DNA of 64,000 bases. Source: Saccharothrix sp. HUAS TT1 (lineage in GTDB: Bacteria; Actinomycetota; Actinomycetes; Mycobacteriales; Pseudonocardiaceae). Shown piece after piece: positions 46,727 to 55,932 of the stretch. Every line of letters begins with the position of its first letter. Within the stretch, counting starts at the first letter, position 1. The notes under the pieces were generated by a model. That model ran no database searches and had not been told where the DNA came from. It saw nothing but the letters and a program-made list of their open reading frames with translations. The stretch lies in assembly GCF_040744945.1 (NCBI RefSeq), contig NZ_CP160453.1:8370001-8434000 (forward strand), read 5' to 3'. The translations under genes were made by a program, and so were the position numbers.

Positions 46727-46817
46727 CCGCGGTGCGCCTGCCACGCGCGTCACAGGCGGACGCACCTCGGCCTCCGCGGTGCGCTCGCCACACGCGTCAC
46801 AGGCGAACGCACCTCGG
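46727..46817. repeat. Two tandem 44-bp hairpin repeats (period 47)
   Basis: Copies at 46727-46770 and 46774-46817, starting CCGCGGTGCG and ending CGCACCTCGG. Each copy is itself an imperfect inverted repeat, so each can fold into a hairpin. They fill the convergent junction between the phytase terminator and the channel gene. Confidence 0.85.
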
Positions 46818-46852
46818 CTCGGGGGATGGGCCGTCTCGGGGGTCCCGGTGGG

Positions 46853-47644
46853 TCAGCGCCCGCCGGCGGGTGGCATCCGCGTGCCGGCCGGCGGCGTCGG
46901 GGGGTCCACCGGTCCCTGCCTGGCCGCGCGGGCCGCCGCCGTCACCGGTTCCTGCGAGCGGCGCGGCGCGGGCGCGAGGTCGGCCGACTCCTGCTGGATG
47001 CGGTTGAGCCAGCCCTCCCAGCGCTGCTGCATCGGCCGCACCAGACCGCCGCCGACGCCGATCACGATCACGCCGGCGAGCGTGGCCAACACCGTGATCA
47101 GGACCGGCATGGTGACCGCGACCGCGATGCCCAGCTGGTTCAGCGCGGCGATCACGCCGAGCGCGACGATGAAGCCGTAGGTGATGGTGCCCAGCATCCT
47201 GGTGTAGGGCCGCTGGCCCAGCGCGCCGGTGACCAGTCCGCGCACCGCCTTGCCGATGGCCGCGGCGACCAGGACCAGCACGATGGCCACGACGATCCGG
47301 GGCAGGTACGCGATCACGTCGTTGAGCAGGGCGCTGACCGCGTTGCCGGTGCCGAACACGCCGAACGCGAGCTGCAGCGCGATCAGCAGCACGAAGTAGT
47401 ACACCAGCTTGACGATCAGGCCGGAGGCGTCGATCGGCGACTTCGCCATCGCACCGCCCAGGCCGGAGCGCTCCACCAGGCGGTCGAAGCCGACCCGCTT
47501 GAGCAGGAAGCCCACCGCCTTCGCCAGGGCCTTGGCGATCAGCCAGCCGATGAGCAGGACGAGCAGGAAGCCCAGGAGCTTCGGGACGAACGTGGCCACC
47601 ATCGCCCACGCCTGCCCGAGTCCGTCGGTGATCTGGGAGCCCAC
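46853..47644 (-). CDS. Mechanosensitive ion channel-related membrane protein
   Basis: 263 residues with five or six hydrophobic helices and a Pro-rich cytoplasmic tail (about 225-263). The repeated short helix pattern (PKLLGFLLVLLIGWLIAKALAKAVG; LPRIVVAIVLVLVAAAIGKAVRGLV) is the conserved TM-helix repeat found in CmpX/MscS-like small channels. The beta domain of classical MscS is absent. A role in osmotic release is inferred from family only. Confidence 0.82.
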   Translation of the reverse strand: MGSQITDGLGQAWAMVATFVPKLLGFLLVLLIGWLIAKALAKAVGFLLKRVGFDRLVERSGLGGAMAKSPIDASGLIVKLVYYFVLLIALQLAFGVFGTGNAVSALLNDVIAYLPRIVVAIVLVLVAAAIGKAVRGLVTGALGQRPYTRMLGTITYGFIVALGVIAALNQLGIAVAVTMPVLITVLATLAGVIVIGVGGGLVRPMQQRWEGWLNRIQQESADLAPAPRRSQEPVTAAARAARQGPVDPPTPPAGTRMPPAGGR

Positions 47645-47797
47645 GACACCCCTCCTCCGTTTTCGCTTCTGATCGGGATCGTTTCTCAGGGCGCATCACC
47701 CGGCAACCTGAAGTGGTGGCACGAAAGGGTGACTGACGTGGCGGTTCTCGCGCCGGCGGTCCAGAGTGGAATCACCGGTGGGGACCGGGGAGAGGGA

Positions 47798-47830
47798 AAC
47801 GCCCGGCGCGATGTTCTCGCGCCGGGCGTT
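47798..47830. terminator. Hairpin terminator for the peptidase gene
   Basis: Arms AACGCCCGGCGCG and CGCGCCGGGCGTT pair over 13 bp around a 7-nt loop, 20 nt past the stop of the minus-strand hydrolase. Confidence 0.82.
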
Positions 47831-47850
47831 TTCGCGTGCCGTGCCACGGT

Positions 47851-49383
47851 TCACGGCAGCGCGGACAACCCCCGGCCGTCCAGGTAGGTCTGCACGTGCT
47901 GGGCCGTGGTCTGCGACTGCTGCAGCGCCGTGCCCTGGCCGACCTCGGGCCGCGCGTCGCCGGGGCAGGTGGAGCTGCTGGGCGGCAGCACGCCGTGCAC
48001 CAGGTAGCGGTTGACGGCCCGGTCGACGCACGCGTTGCCGCTGCCGTAGATGCCGTGCTTGCCCTCGTCCAGCACGGTGACCAGGTTGTGCCTGAGCCGT
48101 TCGGCCATGGCCGGGCCGCCCTCGTACTGGGTCTGCGTGTCGCCCTCGGCCTGCACGACCACGCCGATCGGGTAGCCGTCCCGCTTCAGCTCCACCGGTG
48201 GCTCGGGCGGGGTGAACGTGCGGAACGCGCAGGTCGTCGGCGCCACCCGGAGCAGGCCGAAGCCGTACGGGTAGCGGTCCCGGAAGACCCTCATGTCCTC
48301 GTAGTACGTCTCCATGTCGGTCGGCCAGTCGGCCTCGCACCGGACCGTGTTGAACACGCCGGACACCAGGTCGTCGTGCGCCTCGCCGGCCATCAGCGCG
48401 CTCGCCTCGGACGTCACGCCCGTCTGCAGGTCGGCCACCGTGGTGGCCAGGTCCGCCCACAGTGGACGGTAGCGCGCGCCGACGCCGACCGCCGCGTCGA
48501 ACCGGGTGCGGCTCTGGGTGCCGACCGGCTTCGCCGCGAGGGCCGTCGCGACGCCCTCGACGGTGGCCAGCACCGCGTCGGGGGTCGCGCCGAGGGTGAA
48601 CCGGTCGTGGTGCTGCGCGACCCAGGCCGCCCACAGGTCGACGTTGCGCCGCAGCGCCACCGCCTGCTGCCGGAACTGCTCGCGCCAGATCCACTCCGGG
48701 TGCACGGACGAGTCGAGCACGCTGCGGTCCAGCCTCGACGGGAACAGGCTGCCGTACACCGCGCCCAGGTAGGTGCCGTAGGAGTAGCCCAGGTAGTTGA
48801 GCTTGTCCTCGCCCAGCACCGCCCGCACCACGTCCATGTCCCGCGCGGTGTTCGCGGTGTTGACGAACTGCCGGATGCCGCCCGCCGCGCGCTGGCAGGC
48901 GTCCTCGGCGGCGTGCGCCTCGGCGGCCCACTTCGGGAACTCGGAATCAGCCGGTCGGGTGTCGAGGGTGGCCAGTTCCGGGACCGTGCGGCAGGTGAGC
49001 GCGGTCGAGCTGCCGACCCCGCGCGGGTCGAACCCGATCAGGTCGTAGACCTTGGCGGGCTCGCTGCCCGCCAGGAACAGCGGCATGCCCAGGCCCGAAC
49101 CGCCCGGACCGCCGGGGTTGAGCAGCAGGACGCCGCGCCTGCGCGCCGGGTCGGTCGCCTTCTTGCGGCTGATCACCAGCGAGATCCGCTCGGCCTCCGG
49201 TCGCGCGTAGTCCAGCGGCAGCACCAGCTCGGCGCACTCCAGGAGCTGCTTGCACGGCGTCCAGGTGATGGGCTGCGCGTGGAACTCCGCGAGCGGATCG
49301 CTGCGCGCCGACCCGAACGACGGCACCGCCGCCGTCGCGAGCACGGCGGCCACCACCAGGCCGACTGACATGTACCTGCGCAC
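47851..49383 (-). CDS. Secreted alpha/beta-hydrolase, tripeptidyl aminopeptidase (TAP) type
   Basis: 510-residue exported S33 serine peptidase. Signal peptide in residues about 1-27 (VGLVVAAVLATAAVPSFGSA). N-terminal hydrolase motifs: NPGGPGGSG oxyanion loop, FDPRGVGSS and nucleophile S201 in GYSYG. The C-terminal TAP-like domain has the catalytic Asp (VVQAEGDTQTQYEG) and His (DEGKHGIYG). GTG 49383 is spaced correctly from GGGGAGGG; GTG 49389 is too near. Cleaves N-terminal tripeptides or small-molecule esters. Divergent from fasR. Confidence 0.9.
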   Translation of the reverse strand: MRRYMSVGLVVAAVLATAAVPSFGSARSDPLAEFHAQPITWTPCKQLLECAELVLPLDYARPEAERISLVISRKKATDPARRRGVLLLNPGGPGGSGLGMPLFLAGSEPAKVYDLIGFDPRGVGSSTALTCRTVPELATLDTRPADSEFPKWAAEAHAAEDACQRAAGGIRQFVNTANTARDMDVVRAVLGEDKLNYLGYSYGTYLGAVYGSLFPSRLDRSVLDSSVHPEWIWREQFRQQAVALRRNVDLWAAWVAQHHDRFTLGATPDAVLATVEGVATALAAKPVGTQSRTRFDAAVGVGARYRPLWADLATTVADLQTGVTSEASALMAGEAHDDLVSGVFNTVRCEADWPTDMETYYEDMRVFRDRYPYGFGLLRVAPTTCAFRTFTPPEPPVELKRDGYPIGVVVQAEGDTQTQYEGGPAMAERLRHNLVTVLDEGKHGIYGSGNACVDRAVNRYLVHGVLPPSSSTCPGDARPEVGQGTALQQSQTTAQHVQTYLDGRGLSALP

Positions 49384-49503
49384 GAGCACCCTCCCCGAAC
49401 GAGCCGGTCACGAACGCCACCGACCGTAGGACGATCGGCGCGGAGCGTCCTGATGTGTCACTCGTTGGTGTCGACCTTCCGAGCCCGTGCGATCGTGGTG
49501 GGT

Positions 49504-50679
49504 ATGACCAGCTCAACCGCGTTGTCGCGGGCCACCTTGCGAGCGCTGCGACGGGCGTCGGGCGACCTGGCCGCGGCGAGCGTGGCCGAGATGGAGGAGC
49601 GCCTGCCCTGGTTCCGGCGGATGCCCGCCGACCAGCGGGCCGGGGTGCAGCTGCTGATCCAGAACGGCGTCTCCGGGTTCGTGTCCTGGCTGCACGACCC
49701 GCAGCAGGCGATCCGGCTGACCGCCGAGGCGTTCCGCTCCGCGCCCAAGGACATCTCCCGCTGGGTGAGCCTGCGGCAGACCGTGGAGCTGGTGCGGATC
49801 GCGCTGGAGCTGTTCGAGCAGTTGCTGCCGAGGCTGGCCGAGAACGAGGCCGAGCGCGCGCTGCTGAACGAGGGCGTGCTGCGGTACGGCCGGGAGATCG
49901 CGTTCTCGGCGGCCACCTCGTACGCGGCGGCGGCCGAGGCGCGCGGCGCGTGGGACGCCCGGCTGGAGGCGTTGGTGGTCGACGGCATCGTTCGTGGCGA
50001 CGGGGAGGAGTCGCTGCTGTCGCGGGCGACCGCGCTGGGCTGGGACCCGGCGGCGGAGGCGACCGTGCTGGTGGGCAACCCGCCGTCGGACGACCCGCCC
50101 GCGGTGGTGTTCGAGGTGCGCAGCCGGGCGGCCCGGATCGGCCGGCCGGTGCTGCTGAGCGTGCAGGGCTCGCGGCTGGTCGTGGTGCTGGGCGGTGAGA
50201 CCCAGCGCGGCGAGGCGCTGGTCCGGATCTCCGACGCGTTCGGGCCGGGTCCGGTGGTGGCCGGGCCGACCGTGACCAGCCTGGGCGACGCGCACCGCAG
50301 CGCGGGCGACGCGCTGTCCGGGCTGCGCGCGGTGGTGGGGTGGCCCGCCGCGCCGCGGCCGGTGCGGTCGCTGGACCTGCTGCCGGAGCGGGCGCTGGCG
50401 GGCGACCCGGAGGCGGAGTGGCAGCTGGTGGACCGGGTGGCCCGGCCGCTGGAGGAGGCGGGCGGCGCGCTGCTGGAGACGGTGGACGGGTTCCTGGAGG
50501 TGGGCGGCGTGCTGGAGGCGTGCGCGCGGAAGCTGTTCGTGCACCCGAACACGGTCCGCTACCGGCTCAAGCGGGCCACCGAGCTGACCGGGCGCAACGC
50601 CAACGACCCCCGTGACGCTCTGGTGCTGCGCGTCGCACTCTCCGTGGGCAGGCTGGCCCGCGCTCGCGGTCTGTGGTGA
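49504..50679 (+). CDS. fasR: FasR-type activator of fatty acid synthesis (PucR/CdaR family)
   Basis: 391-residue regulator with a C-terminal PucR-type helix-turn-helix (VGGVLEACARKLFVHPNTVRYRLKRATELTG) and a large N-terminal sensory domain. Located directly upstream of fabD-fabH-acpP-fabF, the defining context of streptomycete FasR, which activates that operon. Identification rests on context plus the HTH class. ATG 49504. About 190 nt separate it from fabD, containing a candidate operator. Confidence 0.88.
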   Translation: MTSSTALSRATLRALRRASGDLAAASVAEMEERLPWFRRMPADQRAGVQLLIQNGVSGFVSWLHDPQQAIRLTAEAFRSAPKDISRWVSLRQTVELVRIALELFEQLLPRLAENEAERALLNEGVLRYGREIAFSAATSYAAAAEARGAWDARLEALVVDGIVRGDGEESLLSRATALGWDPAAEATVLVGNPPSDDPPAVVFEVRSRAARIGRPVLLSVQGSRLVVVLGGETQRGEALVRISDAFGPGPVVAGPTVTSLGDAHRSAGDALSGLRAVVGWPAAPRPVRSLDLLPERALAGDPEAEWQLVDRVARPLEEAGGALLETVDGFLEVGGVLEACARKLFVHPNTVRYRLKRATELTGRNANDPRDALVLRVALSVGRLARARGLW

Positions 50680-50782
50680 CCCGACCGGGCGATCACGACC
50701 GGGTGTGACGGAAGACGCATGTCCGATTTGGGGCAGCATCGACAACGCGTGACGTCGTTCTACGTTCATCTACGGGTCACAT

Positions 50783-50799
50783 TTGTAGAGACCCTACAA
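50783..50799. promoter_or_regulatory. Candidate FasR operator upstream of fabD
   Basis: Inverted repeat TTGTAG-AGACC-CTACAA, 68 nt before the fabD start, in the least GC-rich part of the fasR-fabD gap. Location and dyad symmetry fit an activator site for the fab operon; not proven. Confidence 0.55.
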
Positions 50800-50866
50800 C
50801 GCTGGGTCCCTCGTTTCGTCAGTGGCGGCATCACGTCAAGCCGCCGGAAGCGTGTTCAGTGAACGC

Positions 50867-51802
50867 GTGATCGCGCTCCTCGCCCCCGGACAGGGCTCCC
50901 AGACACCCGGCATGCTCACCCCGTGGCTCGCCCTCGACGGTGCTGCCGAGCGCGTCGGCGCGTGGTCCGAGGCGACCGGGCTCGACCTCGTCCGGCTGGG
51001 CACCGAGGCCGACGCGGACGAGATCAAGGACACCGCCGTCACCCAGCCGCTGGTCGTCGCCCTCGCGCTGCTCGCGTTCGAGGAGCTGCGCCGCCGGGTC
51101 GAGCTGCCCGCCGACACGATCATCGCCGGCCACTCCGTCGGCGAGCTGGCCGCCGCCGCCATCGCGGGCGTGCTGAGCAGCGACGACGCCGTGGCGCTCG
51201 CCGCCGTGCGCGGCGCCGAGATGGCCGCCGCCTGCGCGCTGGCGCCGACCGGCATGGCCGCGGTGCTCGGCGGCGAGGAGGACGAGGTGCTGGCCCGGCT
51301 GGACGACCTCGGCCTGGTCGGCGCGAACCGCAACGGCGCGGGCCAGATCGTGGCCGCGGGCCCGCTGGACGCGCTGGACGAACTGGTCGAGGCCCCGCCG
51401 TCCCGGGCCAAGATCCGCAAGCTGCAGGTCGCGGGCGCCTTCCACACCAGGTTCATGGCGCCCGCCGAAGAGGCGCTGCGCGCCCGTGCCGCCGGGATCG
51501 CGGTCTCGGACCCCGCGCTGCCGCTGCTGTCCAACGCCGACGGCGCGGTGGTGACCGACGGCGCCGAGGTGCTGGGCCGACTGATCTCCCAGGTGACCCG
51601 CCCCGTGCGGTGGGACGCCTGCCAGGCAACCCTGGCCGGCCACGCCGTGACCGCGGTGGTGGAACTGCCGCCCGCGGGCGCGCTGACCGGCCTGGCCAAG
51701 CGCGAACTGAAGGGCACACCCACCTTGGGCCTCAAGACCCCGGACCAGCTCGACCAGGCCGTCGAGAAGATCGCCGCGACACCCGCGGGGGTGGCCGAGT
51801 GA
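50867..51802 (+). CDS. fabD: Malonyl-CoA:ACP transacylase
   Basis: 311-residue acyltransferase loading malonyl onto acyl carrier protein. Catalytic S90 in GHSVGE and H193 in AFHTRFM; the GQGSQ motif opens the protein. GTG at 50867 begins IALLAPGQGSQ; a GTG at 50852 is an alternative with a very close GGAAG. Stop overlaps the fabH GTG by 4 nt. First gene of the FAS II operon. Confidence 0.94.
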   Translation: MIALLAPGQGSQTPGMLTPWLALDGAAERVGAWSEATGLDLVRLGTEADADEIKDTAVTQPLVVALALLAFEELRRRVELPADTIIAGHSVGELAAAAIAGVLSSDDAVALAAVRGAEMAAACALAPTGMAAVLGGEEDEVLARLDDLGLVGANRNGAGQIVAAGPLDALDELVEAPPSRAKIRKLQVAGAFHTRFMAPAEEALRARAAGIAVSDPALPLLSNADGAVVTDGAEVLGRLISQVTRPVRWDACQATLAGHAVTAVVELPPAGALTGLAKRELKGTPTLGLKTPDQLDQAVEKIAATPAGVAE

Positions 51803-52776
51803 GCACCTTCTCGGTCCCCGCGAGCGCGGCGGGCACCCGCATCCTCGGCCTGGGCAGCTACCAGCCCGAGACCATCGTCAGCAACCACGACCTCAGCCTG
51901 CGGATGGACACCTCCGACGAGTGGATCCGCGACCGGGTCGGCATCGCCAACCGCCGGGTGGCCAAGCCGGACGAGCGGTTGGTCGACATGGCGATCGAGG
52001 CGGGCGCCAAGGCCGTCGCCGACGCCGGGCTCACCCCGTCGGACATCGGCGCGGTCATCGTGGCCACCTGCACCATGCCGTCCCAGATCCCCAACGCGGC
52101 GGCGCAGGTCGCCCACCGGATCGGGATCAAGGCCGCGGCCGCGTTCGACCTCAACGCCGCGTGCGCGGGCTTCTGCTACGCCCTGGGCACCGCGTCCGAC
52201 CTGGTCCGCGGCGGCACCGCGGAGCACGTGCTGGTCATCGGCGCGGAGAAGCTGACCGACTGGGTCGACCCCGACGACCGGTCCACCGCGATCATCTTCG
52301 CCGACGGCGCGGGCGCGGCGGTCGTCGGACCGGCCGACGAGCCGGGCATCGGCCCGGTGTCGTGGGGCAGCGCGGGCGACCTGGTGGACATGATCCACGT
52401 CGCCGACCGGCACTCGTCCATCTTCCAGGAGGGCCAGTCGGTCTTCCGCTGGGCGACCACGCAGATCGCCCCGATCGCGCTCAAGGCGATCGAGCTGGCC
52501 GGTCTGCAGGTGTCCGACGTGGACGTCTTCGTGCCGCACCAGGCGAACCTGCGGATCATCGAGGCCATCGCGAAGCGGTTGCGCGCCAAGGGCGCCCGTG
52601 AAGACCTGGTGATCGCGCGTGACATCGTGGAATCCGGCAACACCTCGTCCGCTTCGATCCCGCTCGCGCTGGACCACATGCGCGCGGCGGGAGAGGTGCG
52701 CAGCGGCGACGTGGCGCTGCTCGTCGGCTTCGGCGCCGGCCTGTCCTACGCGGGACAGGTCGTCCGGCTGCCGTGA
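51799..52776 (+). CDS. fabH: 3-oxoacyl-ACP synthase III
   Basis: 325-residue initiating ketosynthase condensing acyl-CoA (branched starter units in Actinobacteria) with malonyl-ACP. Catalytic triad C122 (NAACAGF), H247 (PHQAN) and N281 (ESGNTSS). Typical N-terminus ILGLGSYQPETIVSN. GTG overlapped with the fabD stop. Confidence 0.96.
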   Translation: MSTFSVPASAAGTRILGLGSYQPETIVSNHDLSLRMDTSDEWIRDRVGIANRRVAKPDERLVDMAIEAGAKAVADAGLTPSDIGAVIVATCTMPSQIPNAAAQVAHRIGIKAAAAFDLNAACAGFCYALGTASDLVRGGTAEHVLVIGAEKLTDWVDPDDRSTAIIFADGAGAAVVGPADEPGIGPVSWGSAGDLVDMIHVADRHSSIFQEGQSVFRWATTQIAPIALKAIELAGLQVSDVDVFVPHQANLRIIEAIAKRLRAKGAREDLVIARDIVESGNTSSASIPLALDHMRAAGEVRSGDVALLVGFGAGLSYAGQVVRLP

Positions 52777-52840
52777 CCGCAACCCCAGACCCCGGTGGGA
52801 CCAACCAGCCGGTTGAGCAAGAAGAAGGAAGGGATTTTCA

Positions 52841-53080
52841 GTGAGCAACGAGGACATCCAGAAGGGGCTCGCCGAGATCGTCGAGGAGGTCGCCGGTGTC
52901 GAGGCGGCCGACGTGACGGTTGACAAGTCCTTTGTGGACGACCTGGACATCGACTCGCTGTCCATGGTGGAGATCGCCGTGCAGGCCGAGGACAAGTTCG
53001 GCGTGAAGATCCCGGACGACGAGCTGGCCAACCTCAAGACCGTGGGCGATGCGGTCAACTACATCGCCAGCAACGCATGA
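52841..53080 (+). CDS. acpP: Acyl carrier protein
   Basis: 79-residue acidic carrier protein. The phosphopantetheine attachment site is S39 in DIDSLSMVE. Preceded by a purine-rich Shine-Dalgarno (GAAGGAAGGG). Its stop overlaps the fabF ATG (ATGA). Donor of the octanoyl group used by LipB. Confidence 0.97.
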   Translation: MSNEDIQKGLAEIVEEVAGVEAADVTVDKSFVDDLDIDSLSMVEIAVQAEDKFGVKIPDDELANLKTVGDAVNYIASNA

Positions 53081-54312
53081 CCAGTAGCAACGACGTCGTC
53101 GTCACCGGGCTGGGTGCCACCACCCCGCTCGGTGGCGATGTCGCCTCCACCTGGGACGCGCTCCTGGCCGGCCGCAGCGGTGTGCGCACCCTGACGGCCG
53201 ACTTCGTCGAGCGCTTCGAACTGCCGGTCAAGATCGGCGCGCCGCTCGCGGTCGAGCCGACCGAGGTGCTGCCGCGCGTCGAGGCCCGCCGGCTGGACCG
53301 CTGCGAGCAGGTCGCCGTGGTCGCCGCGCGCCAGGCGTGGGCGGACGCCGGGTTCGGCGAGGACGACGTCGACCCCGAACGGCTCGGTGTCGTGGTGGGC
53401 ACCGGCATCGGCGGCGCGATGACGCTGCTGGACCAGGACGACCTGATCGAGGCGTCCGGCCTGCGCAAGGTGTCGCCGCTGACCGTGCCGATGCTCATGC
53501 CGAACGGCCCGGCCGCGCACGTCGGCCTGGACCTGAAGGCGCGCGCGGGCGTGCACGCGCCGGTGTCGGCCTGCGCGTCCGGCGCCGAGGCGCTGGCCTG
53601 GGCGTACCGGATGCTGAAGTCGGGCGAGGCGGACGTGGTCGTGGCCGGTGGCGCGGAGGCGTGCATCACCACCATCACCATGGCCGGCTTCATCCAGGCC
53701 CGGACCATGAGCACCCGCAACGACGACCCGGAAGCCGCCTCGCGGCCGTTCGACGTCCACCGGGACGGGTTCGTGCTCGGCGAGGGCGCCGGCATCCTGG
53801 TGCTGGAGCGCGAGGACTTCGCCCGCGCCCGCGGCGCGCGGATCTACGGCAAGCTCGCGGGCATCGGCACCACCTCCGACGGCCACCACATCACCGCGGC
53901 CGACCCGGAGGGCATCGGCCAGTCCCGGGCCATCACGAAGGCGATCCGCACCGCGGGCGTCGACCCGGCCGACGTCGGCCACGTCAACTGCCACGCGACG
54001 TCCACCCCGGTGGGCGACGTGATCGAGCCGCAGGCCGTGCGCCGGGCGATCGGTGAGCACGCCGTGCTGACCGCGCCCAAGGGCAACCACGGGCACCTGC
54101 TGGGCGCCTCGGGCGCGGTGGAGGCGATCACCACGCTGCTGTCGGTCCGCGACGGCATCGTGCCGCCGACGCTGAACCTGCAGGAGCAGGACCCGAGGGT
54201 GCAGCTGGAGGTCGTCACGGGTGAGCCGCGCAAGATCGACCTGATCGCGGCGGTCAACAACTCGTTCGGGTTCGGCGGGCACAACGTCTCGCTCGTCTTC
54301 ACCCAAGCCTGA
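53077..54312 (+). CDS. fabF: 3-oxoacyl-ACP synthase II
   Basis: 411-residue elongating ketosynthase. Catalytic C166 (SACASG), H306 (CHATSTPVGD) and H340 (NHGHLLGASGA). N-terminus VVVTGLGATTPLG is canonical. Translationally coupled to acpP. Confidence 0.96.
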   Translation: MTSSNDVVVTGLGATTPLGGDVASTWDALLAGRSGVRTLTADFVERFELPVKIGAPLAVEPTEVLPRVEARRLDRCEQVAVVAARQAWADAGFGEDDVDPERLGVVVGTGIGGAMTLLDQDDLIEASGLRKVSPLTVPMLMPNGPAAHVGLDLKARAGVHAPVSACASGAEALAWAYRMLKSGEADVVVAGGAEACITTITMAGFIQARTMSTRNDDPEAASRPFDVHRDGFVLGEGAGILVLEREDFARARGARIYGKLAGIGTTSDGHHITAADPEGIGQSRAITKAIRTAGVDPADVGHVNCHATSTPVGDVIEPQAVRRAIGEHAVLTAPKGNHGHLLGASGAVEAITTLLSVRDGIVPPTLNLQEQDPRVQLEVVTGEPRKIDLIAAVNNSFGFGGHNVSLVFTQA

Positions 54313-54345
54313 CCACCCCCGAACGTCCACACGAGGAGCTTCGCG

Positions 54346-55773
54346 ATGACTGCCCTGGCGTCCCCACCGGTGAGCCCGGAGGCGGACGGCGAGACCGATC
54401 CGCGCGATCCGGAGTTCCGGTTGGCGCAGCTGCTCGACCCCGGTTCGATCGTGCCGCTGCGTCCGCGTGATGACAGCGGCATGTTCGCGGTGCGGGGACG
54501 CATCGACGGCGCGAGGGTCGTGGCCTACTGCAGTGATGCCACGCGGATGGGTGGCGCGTTGGGGTCACAGGGGTGTGGGCACATCGTGGAGGCGATCGAC
54601 ACCGCGGTGCGTGAGCGCGTCCCGGTGATCGGGGTGTGGCACTCCGGCGGCGCGAGGCTGCCGGAGGGGGTGGAGTCGCTGGACGGCATGGGCCGGATGT
54701 TCGCGGCGATGATCCGGGCCTCGGGGCGGGTGCCGCAGGTCTCGGTCGTGGTCGGCCCCGCCGCCGGCGGCGGCGCGTACGGGCCGGCGTTGACCGACGT
54801 GGTCGTGATGGCCCCGGCCGGGAAGGTGTTCGTGACCGGGCCGGACGTGGTGCGGTCGGTGACCGGCGAGCGGATCGACATGGACGGTCTGGGCGGGGCG
54901 GAGGCGCACGGGCGCAGGTCCGGTGTGGTGCACGTGGTGGCCGAGGACGAGCCCGACGCCTACCTGCGGGCGCGGCGGATCACCGGGCTGTTCGCCCGGC
55001 CGGGGGTGTTCGACCTGCAGTCGGTGCCCGACGGGGAGGACCTGCGGGCGTTGCTGCCGGACCGGCCGCGGCGGGCCTACGACGTCAAGCCGCTGGTGCG
55101 GGCGATCCTGGACGAGGACTCGTTGGAGGAGTTGCAGGCGCGGTGGGCGCCCAACGTCGTGGTCGGCCTGGGCCGGTTGGGCGGGCGCGCGGTGGGGGTG
55201 ATCGCGAACAACCCGATCCGCAAGGGCGGCTGCCTGGACTCGTTGTCGGCGGAGAAGGCGGCGCGGTTCGTGCGGATGTGCGACGCGTTCGGGGTGCCGT
55301 TGCTGGTGCTGGTGGACGTGCCGGGGTATCTGCCCGGGGTGGGGCAGGAGTGGGACGGGGTGGTGCGGCGGGGCGCGAAGCTGCTGCACGCCTTCGGCGA
55401 GGCCGTCGTGCCGCGGGTGACGCTGGTGACGCGCAAGTCCTACGGCGGGGCCTACATCGCGATGAACTCGCGGTCGCTGGGCGCCACGGCGGTGTTCGCG
55501 TGGCCGGAGGCGGAGGTGGCCGTGATGGGTGCGGGGGCCGCGGTGGGCATCCTGCACCGCAGGAAGCTCGCGGCCGTGCCCGACGAGGAGCGCGAGGCGC
55601 TGCACGCCGAGTTGGTGCGGGAGCACGAGCGGATCGCCGGCGGCGTGGACCGGGCGATCGCGATCGGCGTCGTGGACGAGGTCGTCGACCCCACCCGAAC
55701 CCGCCGGGCACTGGCCCGGGCCCTCGCCGCGGCCCCCGCCGGCCGCGGCGCGCACGGCAACATCCCGCTGTAG
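54346..55773 (+). CDS. Acyl-CoA carboxylase carboxyltransferase subunit (AccD6-like)
   Basis: 475-residue carboxyltransferase beta-type subunit of an acetyl/propionyl-CoA carboxylase making malonyl-CoA for the fab enzymes. Two crotonase-like halves: N-terminal CGHIVEAIDTAVRERVPVIGVWHSGGARLPEG and VVGPAAGGGAYGPAL; C-terminal VDVPGYLPGVGQEWDGVVRRGAKLL and KSYGGAYIAMNS. Position after fabF matches accD6 of mycobacteria. ATG preceded by GAGGAG. The biotin-carrier alpha subunit is not in the window. Confidence 0.92.
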   Translation: MTALASPPVSPEADGETDPRDPEFRLAQLLDPGSIVPLRPRDDSGMFAVRGRIDGARVVAYCSDATRMGGALGSQGCGHIVEAIDTAVRERVPVIGVWHSGGARLPEGVESLDGMGRMFAAMIRASGRVPQVSVVVGPAAGGGAYGPALTDVVVMAPAGKVFVTGPDVVRSVTGERIDMDGLGGAEAHGRRSGVVHVVAEDEPDAYLRARRITGLFARPGVFDLQSVPDGEDLRALLPDRPRRAYDVKPLVRAILDEDSLEELQARWAPNVVVGLGRLGGRAVGVIANNPIRKGGCLDSLSAEKAARFVRMCDAFGVPLLVLVDVPGYLPGVGQEWDGVVRRGAKLLHAFGEAVVPRVTLVTRKSYGGAYIAMNSRSLGATAVFAWPEAEVAVMGAGAAVGILHRRKLAAVPDEEREALHAELVREHERIAGGVDRAIAIGVVDEVVDPTRTRRALARALAAAPAGRGAHGNIPL

Positions 55774-55784
55774 CGGCCGAGTCT

Positions 55785-55819
55785 TCGGTGGGGTCGCTCT
55801 GTCGGGGGGCGACCCCACC
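55785..55819. terminator. Hairpin terminator after the accD gene
   Basis: Arms GGTGGGGTCGC and GCGACCCCACC pair perfectly over 11 bp around a 13-nt loop, 11 nt after the stop. Confidence 0.82.
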
Positions 55820-55825
55820 GCCATG

Positions 55826-55932
55826 TCCGAACGTTCAACTCACCCCTCCTGAACGCAGGACTCTCGCGTCCTGAACGTAGGACTCTCGCGAGAGTCGTAC
55901 CTCCAGCCCACGCGTGTCCTACGTTCAGCAGG
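55826..55932. repeat. GAACGTAGGACTCTCGCG repeat array, second locus
   Basis: Direct units CGAACGTTCAACTC (about 55828), CCTGAACGCAGGACTCTCG (from 55849) and CCTGAACGTAGGACTCTCG (from 55870), then a perfect palindrome GACTCTCGCGAGAGTC (55881-55896), then one unit inverted (CGTGTCCTACGTTCAGCAGG, 55912-55932). The inverted unit overlaps the last codons and stop of the minus-strand gene at 55925. No copy of the 17-bp inverted repeat is complete here, though CCATGTCCGAACG at 55821 resembles a remnant of its right arm. Confidence 0.88.
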
